From positions 1-6,155 of the forward strand of contig QHTP01000092.1 in the NCBI GenBank assembly GCA_003220855.1: a DNA stretch of 6,155 nucleotides. Reading direction: 5' to 3'. This document shows, piece by piece, positions 4,922 through 6,155 of the stretch. The notes under the pieces were generated by a model, which was given only the letters and a program-made list of their open reading frames with translations, had not been told where the DNA came from and made no database searches. The stretch is from Gemmatimonadota bacterium. GTDB taxonomy: Bacteria > Gemmatimonadota > Gemmatimonadetes > Gemmatimonadales > GWC2-71-9. Each line of letters starts with the position of its first letter. Position 1 is the first letter of the stretch. The position numbers and the translations under genes were made by a program.

Positions 4922-6142
4922 TCAGTCTATCAGGTCTCCCAGTAGCCCCCGCGCGATCACGATCCGCTGGATCTCGCTCGTCCCCTCGCCGATCTCGCAG
5001 ATCTTCGCGTCCCGCATCATCCGCTCCACCGGATAGTCGGTGGTGTAGCCGTAGCCGCCGTGCAGCTGGACGGCCTTGGTCGTGGCGCGCATCGCGAGCT
5101 CGGACGCGTACAGCTTCGCCATCGCCGCCTGGCGCTTGAACGGCTGGCGCTGCTGCTTGAGCCAGGCGGCGTGGTATACCAGGTGCTTCGCGGCCTCGAT
5201 CTCGGTGGCCATGTCGGCGAGCGCGAAATGCACGCCCTGGAAGCTCGCGATCGGCCGGCCGAACTGCTTGCGGGTCCCGGTGTAGCGGAGACACTCCTCG
5301 AGCGCTCCCTCGGCGATCCCGAGCGACAGCGCGCCCAGGCCGACGCGACCCCCGTCCAACGTGTGCAGAAACTGGCGGAAGCCGTTGTTCAGCGGGCCGA
5401 GCAGGTTTTCCTTCGGAACGATCGCGTCCTGGAACACGAGCTCGCGCGTATCGGAGGCGCGCCAGCCGAGCTTGTCCTCCTTCTTCGCCGCCAGGACGCC
5501 GGGGCACTTGGGGAGCGAGGCGTCGTGGCCCACGCCGACCCGTTTCGCCTGCTCCAGGTCGGTCGTGTCTTTGGTGACGATGAAGGCGCTGATGCCGTGT
5601 GTCTTCTTGGCGTCCGGGTCGGTACGCGCCGTCACGACGAAAATCTCGCCCACGCCGGCGTGCGTGATGAAGATCTTGGAGCCGTTCAACACGAAGTGGT
5701 CGCCCTTGTCCGCCGCGACCGTCTGGGTCCCGCCGGCATCCGAACCCGCCCCGGGCTCGGTCAGTCCGAAGCCGGCCAACACCTTTCCTGTCGCGAGCAG
5801 CGGCACGAACGTCTTCTTCTGTTCGTCCGACCCGAAGTCGACGATCGGCGATGTGCCGAGCGTCGTATGGGCGCTGACGGTGATGGCGTGACTGGCGTCG
5901 ACCTTGGCGAGCTCGTGGATGACGATGATGTAGGAGAGATAGTCCATGCCGGAGCCGCCCAGCTCCTCCGGCCAGGGAATACCGAACAATCCCAGGTCGG
6001 CCATGCGGCGGACGTTCTCCCACGGGAAGGCGCTGTCGCGGTCATACTGGCGCGCGCTGGGCCGCACGACCTGCTGCGCGAAGTCGCGCACCATGTCGCG
6101 GACCTGGAGATGGTGGTCGGTGAAGTAGAGGGAGTCGTGCAT
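4922..6142 (-). CDS. Acyl-CoA dehydrogenase (FAD-dependent, short-chain/butyryl type)
   Basis: The 406-residue product carries out the alpha,beta-dehydrogenation of an acyl-CoA thioester, passing electrons from FAD to electron-transfer flavoprotein in fatty-acid or branched-chain amino-acid breakdown. Domains run in family order: N-terminal helical (about 6-118), middle beta with the first signature GFGLTEPGAGSDAGG (124-138), and C-terminal four-helix bundle with RKQFGRPIASFQ (291-302) and the second signature LHGGYGYTTDYPVERMMRDAK (360-380). The catalytic base is Glu386 in IGEGTSEIQR, the position used by short- and medium-chain and butyryl-CoA enzymes. The protein is about 20 residues longer than the usual 380-385 because of an insert around residues 192-213 before the conserved PGVLAAKKEDKLGWRASDT stretch. 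Chain-length specificity cannot be read from sequence alone. The complete gene is in the window, with only 13 bases upstream of the ATG; those contain a TATATT and no clear Shine-Dalgarno sequence. Confidence 0.95.
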   Translation of the reverse strand: MHDSLYFTDHHLQVRDMVRDFAQQVVRPSARQYDRDSAFPWENVRRMADLGLFGIPWPEELGGSGMDYLSYIIVIHELAKVDASHAITVSAHTTLGTSPIVDFGSDEQKKTFVPLLATGKVLAGFGLTEPGAGSDAGGTQTVAADKGDHFVLNGSKIFITHAGVGEIFVVTARTDPDAKKTHGISAFIVTKDTTDLEQAKRVGVGHDASLPKCPGVLAAKKEDKLGWRASDTRELVFQDAIVPKENLLGPLNNGFRQFLHTLDGGRVGLGALSLGIAEGALEECLRYTGTRKQFGRPIASFQGVHFALADMATEIEAAKHLVYHAAWLKQQRQPFKRQAAMAKLYASELAMRATTKAVQLHGGYGYTTDYPVERMMRDAKICEIGEGTSEIQRIVIARGLLGDLID

Positions 6143-6148
6143 GACCAG

Positions 6149-6154
6149 AATATA
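6149..6154 (-). promoter_or_regulatory. Candidate -10 element giving a leaderless acyl-CoA dehydrogenase transcript
   Basis: On the minus strand TATATT (6154-6149) ends six bases before the ATG at 6142. If it acts as a -10 hexamer, the standard spacing places the +1 on the A of the start codon. This and the lack of a Shine-Dalgarno motif in the six intervening bases (ctggtc) suggest a leaderless mRNA. The same hexamer is the -10 of the rng promoter. The -35 region lies beyond the window edge, so support is partial. Confidence 0.4.
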
Positions 6155-6155
6155 A

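Noticed and set aside
4677..6023. 448-codon minus-strand frame overlapping the acyl-CoA dehydrogenase in another register
   Set aside because: Arg/Gly/Ala-rich shadow with no motifs, while the overlapping frame has both acyl-CoA dehydrogenase signatures and the catalytic Glu.

Overview
The window is high-GC bacterial chromosome with ordinary housekeeping and catabolic genes, densely packed with short gaps. I see no phage, insertion sequence, CRISPR array, toxin-antitoxin pair or defence gene. The GC-rich codon use, a secreted S9A prolyl oligopeptidase, an amidohydrolase next to core translation genes, and promoters placing transcription starts at or almost at start codons would fit Gemmatimonadota or a similar soil lineage. 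That placement is inference only; no marker here settles it.

Layout, left to right. Positions 2-226 (+) are the C-terminal 74 residues of an amidohydrolase whose start lies outside the window. It converges on a minus-strand cluster rng (2532-961), rplU (919-596) and rpmA (586-329), encoding RNase G/E, ribosomal protein L21 and ribosomal protein L27. Between the two converging stop codons lies a compact nested inverted-repeat element (223-332). Its outer arms contain both stop codons and its core is a 12-bp hairpin; it is probably a bidirectional terminator.

The 231-bp divergent region 2533-2763 carries a near-consensus promoter (TTGACG, 17 bp, TATATT) firing leftwards into rng with a predicted leader of about 175 nt. 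To its right is a secreted prolyl oligopeptidase (2764-4902, +). It converges, with only 19 bp between, on a minus-strand acyl-CoA dehydrogenase (6142-4922). The latter has a -10-like TATATT placed so that the transcript would begin at the A of its ATG.

How the genes work together: rng-rplU-rpmA joins RNA processing and decay with two large-subunit ribosomal proteins under one main promoter, plus a possible internal promoter in front of rplU. The peptidase and acyl-CoA dehydrogenase serve peptide breakdown and fatty-acid or branched-chain acyl-CoA oxidation; nothing in the sequence ties them functionally to the ribosomal cluster.

No undescribed multi-gene system was found. The items most worth a second look are the nested inverted repeat embedding both stop codons, the suggestion of leaderless or near-leaderless transcripts, and lineage-type insertions in RNase G (S1 domain) and in the acyl-CoA dehydrogenase.
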